Below are positions 45,232-54,094 of a DNA stretch of 64,000 nt, piece after piece. The notes beneath the pieces are model-generated. The model searched no databases. It saw nothing but the letters and a program-made list of their open reading frames with translations, and was not told the DNA's origin. Each line of letters begins with the position of its first letter. The first letter of the stretch is position 1. A program made the position numbers and the translations under genes. Source of the DNA: Candidatus Phycosocius spiralis (GTDB taxonomy: Bacteria > Pseudomonadota > Alphaproteobacteria > Caulobacterales > Aquidulcibacteraceae); the NCBI RefSeq assembly GCF_030158815.1, contig NZ_BPFZ01000001.1, positions 186,001 through 250,000 on the forward strand. The letters are read 5' to 3'.

Positions 45232-46037
45232 ACACAAATCAACCCCCAACCCGCTTTGATGACTTGCTTGACCGCTTAGTTGAAAAAGATGGCCAGTTTC
45301 ACGTGCAAGTTGGTCCCGATTGGATGCAGGGCCGTACCCTGTATGGGGGGATCACAGCTGCCTTGAGTTTACAAGCTGTCCACCGCACTTTACCCGATTT
45401 ACCACCGCTTCGTTCGGCCCTGATAGCCTTTGCAGGCCCCAGTTCCGGGGATGTTGTCATTCAACCAAAACTGTTACGACAGGGCAAATCAGCCGTCTTC
45501 ATCAGTACTGATCTGCGAACAAGTGCAGGGTTTGGGGTGCATGCGACGTTTTGTTTTGGAGCCAAGCGGGACAGTGTACAAGCTCAGCAAACCATAGCCA
45601 TGCCGCAGCTCCCCCGACCCGATACCATTGAAAGGGCTTTTGCCAAGGATCGTCCTAGACCCGAATTTACAGGCCATTTTGATATGCGCTTAGCCAATGG
45701 TCCTGCCCCGGTTTCAGGGGGTAAGGTGGCTGAACTATGCTGGTGGCTGAAAGCGCTGGACCGTGGTGGGGTACACGATGATGTTGCCCTGATGGCTTTA
45801 GCAGATGCACCGCCACCAGCAGCACTGAGCCTTTATGACCGCTTCAGCCCGATCAGCACCATGACTTGGATGCTGGATTTTATGAGCGATGATGTATCAA
45901 GCCCTGATGGTTGGTATGCAGCCTATCTCAAAAGTGAGGCCATCGCGGAAGGATATTCTGCCCAAAATAGCTATCTTTGGAGTTCTACAGGGCGACCACT
46001 AATTGCATCTCGACAATCAGTTGCCTTATTTGGCTGA
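45228..46037 (+). CDS. Acyl-CoA thioesterase-like protein (TesB-type hot-dog)
   Basis: 269 residues, a double hot-dog protein of the TesB/Acyl-CoA thioesterase type: VGPDWMQGRTLYGGITAALS at the N-terminal hot-dog, and LYDRFSPISTMTWMLDFMSD in the C-terminal one, which ends with QNSYLWSSTGRPLIASRQSV. It probably releases CoA from an acyl or aromatic thioester made by the operon. The start overlaps the previous gene's stop (ATGA). No response element other than the HxlR palindrome is seen. Confidence 0.85.
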   Translation: MNTNQPPTRFDDLLDRLVEKDGQFHVQVGPDWMQGRTLYGGITAALSLQAVHRTLPDLPPLRSALIAFAGPSSGDVVIQPKLLRQGKSAVFISTDLRTSAGFGVHATFCFGAKRDSVQAQQTIAMPQLPRPDTIERAFAKDRPRPEFTGHFDMRLANGPAPVSGGKVAELCWWLKALDRGGVHDDVALMALADAPPPAALSLYDRFSPISTMTWMLDFMSDDVSSPDGWYAAYLKSEAIAEGYSAQNSYLWSSTGRPLIASRQSVALFG

Positions 46038-46051
46038 TCTCATTTGGTACA

Positions 46052-46546
46052 TTAGCGCCTGAATTGACCAACAGAATCAAGATCTATCTCACCTAGTTTG
46101 TTAGGGGATTGTGCATTGGAATGAGGTGCAACACTGGCCCCAGATCGAGGACGTTCAACAGCATGGATCACGCGCTTGATAAAAGCAGCAGTTGAAAAGG
46201 GTTTGGCCATGAATTCTGTCATCCCAGCTTCACGGGCTTCCATCACAAATCCAGCATCCGTGCGTTGCGATAAGAACATGATCGCTGCATGCTTATTGAG
46301 ACCAAAACTGCCTTCGCGAATCAATTGTGTTGCGGCAATCGGGTCTAGATTTCGAATACCCGTATCTAATAAAATAACATCAAATGTTTGATTGGAAACG
46401 GCCTCAACAAAATGCCGCGACTCGGTCACTTCGGTTAGGTTGCTAAAGCCATTATATAATAGTTCCGAGCGAAAGGCTGTTCGGAGTTGGGGATTGGATT
46501 CTGCTAATAAAACGGATGTGGGCCGCACGGTATTTAATGGACGCAT
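46052..46546 (-). CDS. CheY-like receiver-domain protein with an altered acidic pocket
   Basis: 164 residues from ATG 46546 (a TTG two codons upstream is in frame). A single receiver domain with phosphoacceptor Asp in FDVILLDTGIRNLD, Ser in AIMFLSQRTDAG and Lys in MTEFMAKPFSTAA. The usual Asp-Asp of the N-terminal pocket is Glu-Ser (VLLAESNPQLR), which would weaken magnesium binding. There is no output domain, and a polar tail of about 40 residues ends in GEIDLDSVGQFRR. No histidine kinase is adjacent. Confidence 0.85.
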   Translation of the reverse strand: MRPLNTVRPTSVLLAESNPQLRTAFRSELLYNGFSNLTEVTESRHFVEAVSNQTFDVILLDTGIRNLDPIAATQLIREGSFGLNKHAAIMFLSQRTDAGFVMEAREAGMTEFMAKPFSTAAFIKRVIHAVERPRSGASVAPHSNAQSPNKLGEIDLDSVGQFRR

Positions 46547-46697
46547 GACCAATTGATCCCGAATAAGTTGGTGGAATCTTACTCACAAACACGATTACTC
46601 TTCGGTATTACCAATGGGTTACAGAATGACTAACAACACTAAGATTATGCAAGTAGATTTAGCTTAAGCGACACAAGGATGGGTAGATTTCTTCCCT

Positions 46698-48077
46698 TTA
46701 TGAGGTTGTGACCCATTTTTCCTTCATGGTGACCAATTCTTCCGCGACCGTGGGGTGCACGGCGCAAGTTGCATCAAATTGCGCTTTTGTTAGGCCGCAT
46801 TTCACCGCAATACCGACTGCTTGAATGATTTCTGCCGCATCTGGCCCAACCATATGGCAACCGATCACCACATCGTCACTTGGCCGGACGATTAGCTTCA
46901 TCAGCATGCGTGTTTCATCATTGGGCATGACATAGCGCATCGGCCTAAAAGTCGTTTTATAAATATCAACCGGCCCATATTTGGCCCGTGCATCGGCTTC
47001 TGATAGGCCAACAGTTCCCGTGGGGGGTTGGGAGAATACGGCGGTAGCAATCGTATCATGGTCAAAGGCCATGGGCTGGCCGCCAAACACGGTGTGGGCA
47101 AAGCACGCTCCTTCGCGAATGGCTACAGGGGTCAAATTCTTACGGTCGGTTACATCACCAACCGCATAGATGGAGGGAACTGTAGTCTGCGAATAAGCAT
47201 CAACCATGATGGCACCATTGGGTTTAAGTGTTAATCCTGCCGCCTCACAACCAAGTCCCTCGCTATATGGCTCGCGCCCTATCGCTAGCATTAATGCATC
47301 TACTCCTAGAGCTTGGCCATTGGTTAAGCGCACGCTAAGGCCTGCCACACTCTTATCAATTGAGGACACCCTACAATGCGTGATGACGCGTACACCTTTA
47401 CGCTTAAGTTCTCCATGCACGTGTAAACGCACATCATCATCAAACCCTCGTAACACGTTATCCCCACGATAAAGCAATGTAACATCTACACCCAAGCCCT
47501 TCAATAAAAACGCAAATTCTACGGCGATATAACCACCCCCGGCAATCAGAATGGACTTGGGTAAAGTATCGAGTAAAAAGACTTCATTGGAAGTGATCGC
47601 ATGCTCTATCCCCGGCACGTCAGTGGGGATCGCGGGCTTACCTCCTGTCGCGATCAGGATGGTTTTGGCGCTAATGATGGTACCTGAAGAAAGATGGACT
47701 TCATGTGGCCCGATCAGCTCTGCGCGCGCTTCAAAGACTTTAATACCGCCATTGCGTAGATTGCGCGCATAAATACCACTTAAACGATCAACTTCGGCGG
47801 CTACATTGTCGCGCAGGGTCGGCCAGTCAAACTTGACACCTGCATATGTCCAGCCATAACCCGGCGCAATATCGGCCATCTCGTGGCCAAATTCAGAAGC
47901 ATAGATCAGTAGTTTTTTGGGCACACAACCCCGGATCACACAAGTGCCGCCAATACGATATTCTTCAGCTATAGCGGTTTTGGCCCCAAACGCCGCACTC
48001 ATCCGTGCCGCCCGCACGCCACCTGAACCAGCTCCAATCACAAACAAATCATAGTCATAGGAGGGTGTCGCAGTCAT
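46698..48077 (-). CDS. gor: Glutathione-disulfide reductase
   Basis: 459 residues, a dimeric FAD disulfide reductase. FAD motif LFVIGAGSGGVRAARMSAAF; the redox pair is in GGTCVIRGCVPKKLLIYASE (C-x4-C). The NADP region is in ILIAGGGYIAVEFAFLLKGL with RGDNVLRGFDDDVR, and the C-terminal active-site base is in CAVHPTVAEELVTM (His-Pro). The R-G-C-V-P and CVIRGCVPKK pattern is typical of glutathione reductase rather than lipoamide or trypanothione reductase. It maintains reduced glutathione. It stands alone. Confidence 0.95.
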   Translation of the reverse strand: MTATPSYDYDLFVIGAGSGGVRAARMSAAFGAKTAIAEEYRIGGTCVIRGCVPKKLLIYASEFGHEMADIAPGYGWTYAGVKFDWPTLRDNVAAEVDRLSGIYARNLRNGGIKVFEARAELIGPHEVHLSSGTIISAKTILIATGGKPAIPTDVPGIEHAITSNEVFLLDTLPKSILIAGGGYIAVEFAFLLKGLGVDVTLLYRGDNVLRGFDDDVRLHVHGELKRKGVRVITHCRVSSIDKSVAGLSVRLTNGQALGVDALMLAIGREPYSEGLGCEAAGLTLKPNGAIMVDAYSQTTVPSIYAVGDVTDRKNLTPVAIREGACFAHTVFGGQPMAFDHDTIATAVFSQPPTGTVGLSEADARAKYGPVDIYKTTFRPMRYVMPNDETRMLMKLIVRPSDDVVIGCHMVGPDAAEIIQAVGIAVKCGLTKAQFDATCAVHPTVAEELVTMKEKWVTTS

Positions 48078-48261
48078 GGGTCAGGCGCTTTCGTGATATG
48101 GTTGGCTTGTGCATTTAGAATGCGATGGCGACAATGACTAGGCGGGAGATGTGGTTGAGCAGTAAAGCAGGAACGGCTTGGACTTAACAAACAGTTTTGC
48201 TGTGGCGACAGAAAAGCTGACCTAGCCTATAAGATGTCCAAGCCAATGGGAGAAGCTCTTG

Positions 48262-48999
48262 ATGATCGCATTATTGAGCGACATTCATTCCAATATTCAG
48301 GCTTTAGACGCCTGCCTAGATGATGCATTGGGCATTGGTACGCGCCAATTTGTCTTTTTGGGAGATTTTGTGGGCTATGGTGGCAATCCTGACTTGGTGT
48401 TAACTCGGATACAAGACTTGGTGGCCCAAGGGGCATTGGCCCTTAAGGGCAATCATGATGATATGGCCGCTGATTTTGATCGCGATATGAATGAAACCGC
48501 GGCCCAAGCTGCCAATTGGACGCGTCGGCAATTAACTCCAGAGCAACTAGCATTTTTAGATGCTTTGCCCATGACCATCACGCAAGATGATCGCTTTTAT
48601 GTGCATGGCGATGCATCAGAACCGGAAAAATGGCGTTATGTTACCGATCGTAGGAGCGCCCTTGTGTCCTTACAGGCCGTTCCGCACCGGATTGTTATCT
48701 CTGGCCACGTGCACCTACCTGCGATTTACGGATTGGCCAGCGATGGCACAATCTCTAAATTTATTCCTGACGGGGAAGCCGAAGTGCCGCTATTAACTTC
48801 GCGGCGCTGGCAGGTTGTACTGCCCAGTGTTGGCCAACCGCGCGACGGAAATCCTTTGGCTGGTTATGGTCTATATGATCCTGCCACCCATTTACTACAG
48901 TTTCGCCGCCTTGCCTATGATATAGATGCCGCCGCCGCCGCGATCCAAGCTGCAGGTCTGCCACAGCGCTTGGCCACACGCTTATATATGGGTCGATGA
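48262..48999 (+). CDS. Metallophosphoesterase, coupled to the kinase-Usp gene
   Basis: 245 residues from ATG 48262 (GGGAG upstream; a TTG just before is less likely). All five calcineurin-type motifs are intact: LLSDIHSN (D-x-H), FLGDFVGYGGN (G-D), LKGNHDD (G-N-H-D), VHGD and ISGHVHLP (G-H-V-H). Close relatives act on nucleotides, diadenosine polyphosphates or phosphoproteins. The substrate cannot be assigned. The stop is three bases before the kinase-Usp start, so the pair is one operon. A phosphatase opposing the kinase is an attractive inference. Confidence 0.88.
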   Translation: MIALLSDIHSNIQALDACLDDALGIGTRQFVFLGDFVGYGGNPDLVLTRIQDLVAQGALALKGNHDDMAADFDRDMNETAAQAANWTRRQLTPEQLAFLDALPMTITQDDRFYVHGDASEPEKWRYVTDRRSALVSLQAVPHRIVISGHVHLPAIYGLASDGTISKFIPDGEAEVPLLTSRRWQVVLPSVGQPRDGNPLAGYGLYDPATHLLQFRRLAYDIDAAAAAIQAAGLPQRLATRLYMGR

Positions 49000-49002
49000 T
49001 TG

Positions 49003-50436
49003 ATGCCAGGGGGATTACTTGAAACAGGCTTGCAGATCGATGGTTTCACCATAGGCGACATCGTTCATCGTGGCGGTATGGCGGTTCTATGGCGCTGTAA
49101 GCATCAAGATATACCCTTCCCTTTACTGATGAAAGTGCCCAAACTCGCCAATGGCAAAGATCCTGCCGCTATTGTCAGTTTTGAGATGGAGCAGATGATC
49201 CTGCCTCGGCTGTCTGGATTGCATGTGCCCAAAACATTTGGCGTCGGCGATTACACGCACCAGCCCTATATAGTGGTTGAGGAAATTGCTGGTGAAACAT
49301 TATTACCCAAACTCAAATCCCTGCCATTAGAGCCCCAAGAAGTTGCCGCTTTAGGCATTAAATTGGCGTGCGCGCTTGATTCTCTCCATCGCCAAAATGT
49401 CATCCATTTAGATCTTAAGCCCTCCAACATTTTGTTTCGCCCAAGTGGGGAAGCGGTTTTGATTGATTATGGCCTTTCCCATCACACCAAATTGCCCGAT
49501 TTGATGGCCGAACAATTTCGTCTACCTTATGGCACTGCCCCCTATATGGCACCCGAACAAGTGCTTGGTGTCCGCAATTATCGTCGGTCTGACATATTCG
49601 CGTTGGGTGTCTTGATGTATTTTTTTTCCACAGCCGTGCGGCCCTTTGGTGATCCGATAAGCTTAAAAGGTCTTAAAGAGAGGCTATGGCGCGATCCCAT
49701 TCCACCGCGTCGGTGGCGAAGCGACATTCCCAACTGGCTGCAAGAGGTGATATTGCGTTGCCTAGAACCTGACCCTGAACAGCGTTATCCAACGGCCGCC
49801 CAAGTCGCGTTCGATCTTAACAATCCAGAGCAAATCAAGTTAACCCCACGCGGTCAAAGACAATTTCAAGACAGTTGGTTCACCGCACTACGTCGCAAGT
49901 TTAACCCCGACACTTATGCGCCAGCGCGTAAACTGGCGAGCCAAAGCAAGTTTGCAGCAGCACCCATTATTCTAGTCGCGCTTGACCCAAGAACCATCAA
50001 TGGCCCATTGGGATGGGCCTTGCGTGATAAACTTCAAAGCACGCTCGCCGCAACCCCACAGGCCCGCACGGTTTGTATGACAGTGCTTAGTCATCATGCA
50101 GGCGGGCTTGATCTAAGTTTGGCGGTATCTACCCCCAATCGTCATGTGGCGGGTATTGTTGCACTCAAACACTGGGCCGGTCCTTTAGGCCTTGGTAAGC
50201 AAGCCGTTTCTTATCACGTGCCGGAAGCCATGAATGCCGCAGAAGCCATCTTAGACTATGCACGTGCAAATTATGTCGATCACATCATCATGGGTGCACG
50301 TGCTGAAAGCACTATGCGCAATTTACTAGGAGCCGTATCCGCGCAAGTATCTGCCCACGCGCCATGCACCGTCACAGTGGTGCGACAGCGTAATTGGCCA
50401 GCCACTGAACCAAGCGAGACTCATCCACAAGAATAA
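49003..50436 (+). CDS. Serine/threonine protein kinase fused to a universal stress protein domain
   Basis: 477 residues from ATG 49003. Residues about 12-275 form a Hanks-type kinase: Gly-loop VHRGGMAVLW, Lys44 in LLMKVPK, catalytic loop HLDLKPSN (Asp137), metal loop IDYGLS (Asp155, D-Y-G for D-F-G) and activation-segment end YMAPEQ. Residues about 315-470 form a UspA domain (ILVALDPRTINGPLGWALRD, and DHIIMGARAESTMRNLLGAV, G-x2-A/G type). No membrane segment, so it is soluble. Known annotation exists for such fusions but targets are undetermined. It lies three bases after the phosphoesterase gene and 38 bases before aroC. Confidence 0.92.
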   Translation: MPGGLLETGLQIDGFTIGDIVHRGGMAVLWRCKHQDIPFPLLMKVPKLANGKDPAAIVSFEMEQMILPRLSGLHVPKTFGVGDYTHQPYIVVEEIAGETLLPKLKSLPLEPQEVAALGIKLACALDSLHRQNVIHLDLKPSNILFRPSGEAVLIDYGLSHHTKLPDLMAEQFRLPYGTAPYMAPEQVLGVRNYRRSDIFALGVLMYFFSTAVRPFGDPISLKGLKERLWRDPIPPRRWRSDIPNWLQEVILRCLEPDPEQRYPTAAQVAFDLNNPEQIKLTPRGQRQFQDSWFTALRRKFNPDTYAPARKLASQSKFAAAPIILVALDPRTINGPLGWALRDKLQSTLAATPQARTVCMTVLSHHAGGLDLSLAVSTPNRHVAGIVALKHWAGPLGLGKQAVSYHVPEAMNAAEAILDYARANYVDHIIMGARAESTMRNLLGAVSAQVSAHAPCTVTVVRQRNWPATEPSETHPQE

Positions 50437-50474
50437 GTTTCGCACAATCCAATGAGTCGAATTAAGAAGGCATT

Positions 50475-51569
50475 ATGTCACACAATAGCTTTGGTCATCT
50501 GTTCCGCGTTACCACCTGGGGTGAAAGCCATGGGCCAGCCTTGGGCTGTGTGATCGACGGTTGCCCCCCTGGCATCGCGCTTTCCGCAGAGGACATTCAA
50601 TCCGATCTTGACCGCCGCAAACCCGGTACCAACCGCTTTGTCACACAGCGGCGCGAAGCAGATGAGGTTCGTATTTTGTCAGGTGTGTTTGAAGATGACC
50701 GCACTGGCGGGCAAGTGACCACGGGCGCACCCATTAGCCTCATGATTGAGAATACAGATCAACGCAGCAAGGATTACGCAAAAATTCGCGACAGCTGGCG
50801 GCCCGGCCATGCCGATTATACCTATGACATCAAATATGGCGTGCGCGATTATCGTGGCGGTGGCCGCTCAAGCGCGCGGGAGACGGCCGCACGTGTTGCG
50901 GCAGGTGCCGTTGCCAAAAAAATTCTAGGGGAGTCTATCCTAATTCGCTGCGCCTTGATCCAAATTGGGCCACATAACATCAATCGCGCTAACTGGGATT
51001 GGGGTCAAACAAGGCTCAATCCGTTCTTTGCCCCTGATGCATCTATTGTTCCTGTTTGGGAGGACTATTTGGATCATATTCGTAAAGATGGCACTTCAAC
51101 TGGGGCGGTCCTTGAAGTGGTGGCGAGTGGGGTTCCAGCTGGCTTAGGTGCACCGATCTATGCAAAACTGGATAGTGATATAGCCGCCGCTTTGATGTCG
51201 ATTAACGCGGTTAAAGGGGTGGAGATTGGTGCGGGTTTTGGTGCAGCCCTTCTTCATGGCGAAACCAATAGCGATGAAATGCGTTGCAGTAACGATGGTC
51301 AGCCTTATTTTACCTCCAACAATAATGGTGGCATCTTAGGTGGGATCAGTACGGGACAAGATATCGTGGCGCGATTTGCCATTAAGCCAACTTCATCTAT
51401 TCTTAAAGAAGTTAAAAGCTTAAACCGCAATCTTGAAGAAATTTCTGTGGTAACGACGGGCCGTCATGACCCATGTGTTGGGATACGGGCAGCGCCAGTT
51501 GGGGAAGCCATGATGGCATGTGTACTCGCCGATCACGTCCTGCGGCACCGTGGGCAAATGGGGGGATAA
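50475..51569 (+). CDS. aroC: Chorismate synthase
   Basis: 364 residues, complete. It converts EPSP to chorismate with reduced FMN in the last step of the shikimate pathway. Conserved segments are [93 protein letters not shown] and [20 protein letters not shown]. The TAA stop is one base before the possible start of the membrane PH-like gene, so coupling is likely. Confidence 0.97.
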   Translation: MSHNSFGHLFRVTTWGESHGPALGCVIDGCPPGIALSAEDIQSDLDRRKPGTNRFVTQRREADEVRILSGVFEDDRTGGQVTTGAPISLMIENTDQRSKDYAKIRDSWRPGHADYTYDIKYGVRDYRGGGRSSARETAARVAAGAVAKKILGESILIRCALIQIGPHNINRANWDWGQTRLNPFFAPDASIVPVWEDYLDHIRKDGTSTGAVLEVVASGVPAGLGAPIYAKLDSDIAAALMSINAVKGVEIGAGFGAALLHGETNSDEMRCSNDGQPYFTSNNNGGILGGISTGQDIVARFAIKPTSSILKEVKSLNRNLEEISVVTTGRHDPCVGIRAAPVGEAMMACVLADHVLRHRGQMGG

Positions 51570-51570
51570 A

Positions 51571-52137
51571 TTGGTGGAGCCTTCCGTGCGGCCACATGTG
51601 CTGGGACGGTCCTTTACATCCCAGTTTGACCCACGGCCGGCTTGGGCTTTTGTTTGGGTGGGTCTTGGCCTCTTTGGCATGGCGGCGCTTGGTACCATGG
51701 TGTTGGTTAGAACCATTCCTATAGCACCTATCGGCTGTATGTTGGCATTATTGTTTCATTTTGCGCCCGTCCTTAAACCATCCAAACCTGCGATTGAGCT
51801 TTGTGAAGACGGATTTCGATTGGATGGTTTAGGGTTGATCCCGTGGCAAGCGATCGGTCAAATTACCTATCTCGAAAGGCCCCAAGCCCGCCTGATGAGC
51901 TTGCCCAAAATTGCTGTGTTAGAGATTGACCTTGTTGCACGGTTTAGCCTGGTGATTGTGCGTCCTGATCATGGGCCGTTCTGGCGGCGGTGGCAAGCAC
52001 GCCATTGGCGTAAGCTGGGAGATAAGCATCTGACCGTACTTTTGTCTGGGCTTGCCGATCCACCACGCGAGATCAGACATGCATTTGAAATCTTCATGGA
52101 TGAAGCAATTAGCGGACCACGCGGGCTGATTATTTAA
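51571..52137 (+). CDS. Membrane protein with a PH-like domain, unknown function
   Basis: 188 residues from TTG 51571 (GTG at 51574 is an alternative). GGGGGG at 51560-51565 precedes them, and a longer frame from 51520 would overlap aroC. Two hydrophobic segments (AFVWVGLGLFGMAALGTMVL and IAPIGCMLALLFHFAPVL) are followed by a cytosolic strand domain (AIELCEDGFRLDGLGLIPWQ, then AIGQITYLERPQARLM) of bacterial PH type. The C-terminus is helical with RHAFEIFMDEAI. The family is known only as uncharacterised membrane proteins. It follows aroC closely. Confidence 0.65.
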   Translation: MVEPSVRPHVLGRSFTSQFDPRPAWAFVWVGLGLFGMAALGTMVLVRTIPIAPIGCMLALLFHFAPVLKPSKPAIELCEDGFRLDGLGLIPWQAIGQITYLERPQARLMSLPKIAVLEIDLVARFSLVIVRPDHGPFWRRWQARHWRKLGDKHLTVLLSGLADPPREIRHAFEIFMDEAISGPRGLII

Positions 52138-52638
52138 AATTTACATGAATAAGCCTGATCGCGTAACGATTAGAACAAAGCCAACTGCCAAAAATTGACC
52201 ACAAGTTTGCCACTAAAGCCAGCAATAGAGTAATCCAAAACGGCGGTGCACTATTGCCAAAAAAATATTATCAAGAATGAACTCCACGAGTAACAGGATT
52301 TTCCAGCTAGCTTTACCCAATACGCAAAAGAAAATGAACTGCCCCGGGAACAAACCATAGTGACCTTGGATTTAACGTCCAGCCTTGTCGGGATGTTTAT
52401 CGCTAGATCGCTGAGGATGAGACCGGCCATGAAGAATAATTGATAAAGGGTGTTGGGGCATTTAGGGGTGCTTTTAGCTCATAATCGGATGGGCATAGGC
52501 TATAATGCCGCTAACACAGCCCGCATAATTGGATGATTGTATAAAGGGTCCAACAAAAGCCAACGATCGATAAAACTTCCTTCAAACTGAAGTCAAAAAC
52601 TGACCGGTTTTGTCGCTAGGACTGTGACAATGCCGGTC
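52138..52638. other. Gene-free stretch with a possible decayed membrane-protein remnant
   Basis: 501 bases with no intact frame. On the minus strand, stop-interrupted hydrophobic pieces appear (NSAPPFWITLLLALVANLWS in one frame, SKVTMVCSRGSSFSFAYWVK in another), faintly like the end of a LysE/RhtB exporter. This is weak, and could be chance from AT-rich DNA. Confidence 0.3.
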
Positions 52639-53028
52639 CTATGTCATGTCTGTTTCTTCCACGACTTGATAAGTCAAAGCTTGCCCGCGCCTTGTGATGG
52701 TCACATAATCCCCGATCAGTAAACGATGCTCCCCCAAATGATCTACATTTTCATCAGGGCCTTCAAAAGCTTCATCATAATGGAAATACCAGCGTGTACC
52801 GTGATGGGTAAGTAAACCGTCGGCAATTTCTGGGCCGCCATGATCAGGACTGGGATCAAAACGACGTACTGTGCATTTGGCGCGGTGAGCTTGCCACGCC
52901 GCTACATCAAGATGCCCATCCGAGCGTAATGGAGCAACTAAGCTATAACCATGACGTGCATCGCCACTTGGAAAACCTACTTGCGGGTTACGGGCCAAAC
53001 GCAAAATGATTCGTGTGAGATCTGTCAT
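52639..53028 (-). CDS. Conserved hypothetical protein
   Basis: 129 residues. The core LRLARNPQVGFPSGDARHGY, LVAPLRSDGHLDVAAWQAHR and CTVRRFDPSPDHGGPEIADG with GTRWYFHYDEAFEGPDENVD is a pattern I recognise from uncharacterised alphaproteobacterial proteins of the same length. No membrane segment or known motif. It ends with a beta-rich part (HRLLIGDYVTITRRGQALTY). It lies 41 bases downstream of the tandem UspA gene on the same strand. Confidence 0.75.
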   Translation of the reverse strand: MTDLTRIILRLARNPQVGFPSGDARHGYSLVAPLRSDGHLDVAAWQAHRAKCTVRRFDPSPDHGGPEIADGLLTHHGTRWYFHYDEAFEGPDENVDHLGEHRLLIGDYVTITRRGQALTYQVVEETDMT

Positions 53029-53069
53029 ATCCTACTCCGTTGAACTAAGTGACCCATGGGCCCTGATTG

Positions 53070-53906
53070 CTAGTGACACATGAAAAGAGATGGGCTTGTA
53101 ACCGTCTTGATCAAGGTGCGTGTCACTCCCCCAAAGATAAATTCTCGGGCACGCGAATGGCCATAAGCCCCTGAAACCAAAAGGCCAGCCCCATGGTTGG
53201 CGCAGGCTATAAGAATATCGGTGGCGGCCTCGTGGCTTGCTTCAATCTGCTCAATTTGTGAGGCGATACCATGACGGGAAAGCCATGCATGCAGGCGCGC
53301 AGGCTCACTCAACTGCTTGTCTAAATCGTCCTGCGCCCCCACAGCTTGGATGATGATAATTGACTTGGCATGCTTTAAGAGTGGCAATGCCGCTTTGGCA
53401 GCACGTCCTGACTCTACACTGCCGTCCCATGCGATCAAGGCCACACCAGCGAGATCAGATATGGGTCTTCTTGGAATGAAGATCGGGGCATGTGCATCCA
53501 TCAACAGCGCTTCAAACAGAGGTGAGATGGAGGTTTTTCCCCGTGCAGTCTCACAGGTAAAGATCACCAAATCGCTCAAAGCCGCGCGCCGTGCCAATAA
53601 CCGATCCGCCCGTCCAATCAAGCGTTCTACACATAGGTTATCAGATCGAAAGCCTAGCGACTTTACTCTTTTACGTACAATGTCCCATGCTTCGTCATTG
53701 CCGTCACGGGCTGATTGAATGAGCCCGACAGAAGTAGCGGCAAAAGCGCCATCCGCTGACCAAGCCATCATATCGGCTGGATCGGATTGAGTGAAGACAC
53801 ACGCCACTTGCCCATTCATCATGGCCGCAAGTTTTTGGGTATGTGCCATCAAATCGACATCTGACTTGTCCCCCAATAAGGGCATCAGGATTTCAACTTG
53901 GCTCAT
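53070..53906 (-). CDS. Tandem universal stress protein (UspA-type)
   Basis: 278 residues forming two Usp-like domains. The N-half (VEILMPLLGDKSDVDLMAHT) is degenerate and lacks the G-x2-G-x9-G ATP motif. The C-half carries LVSGAYGHSRAREFIFGGVT, the G-x2-G-x9-G-G pattern of ATP-binding Usp proteins. Such proteins accumulate on starvation or redox stress. It is followed closely by a conserved hypothetical gene. The window also encodes a kinase-Usp fusion at 49003, so stress signalling is a repeated theme. Confidence 0.9.
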   Translation of the reverse strand: MSQVEILMPLLGDKSDVDLMAHTQKLAAMMNGQVACVFTQSDPADMMAWSADGAFAATSVGLIQSARDGNDEAWDIVRKRVKSLGFRSDNLCVERLIGRADRLLARRAALSDLVIFTCETARGKTSISPLFEALLMDAHAPIFIPRRPISDLAGVALIAWDGSVESGRAAKAALPLLKHAKSIIIIQAVGAQDDLDKQLSEPARLHAWLSRHGIASQIEQIEASHEAATDILIACANHGAGLLVSGAYGHSRAREFIFGGVTRTLIKTVTSPSLFMCH

Positions 53907-54094
53907 GATCTTTCTCCATCAACGCGGTCAAACGCTGGTGTTGCATCATGGGTTTTGGTGAATCCCACCCCAGCTAGTAGTCACCCTTGCACATACGCTC
54001 CTTCACCCTATCCTGTCACCTTATCGTGTCATGCCGTCGTGTCATGCTATAGATTTAGGCAGCCACTCAGGCTAGCACAAGCCATTTTAACCAG

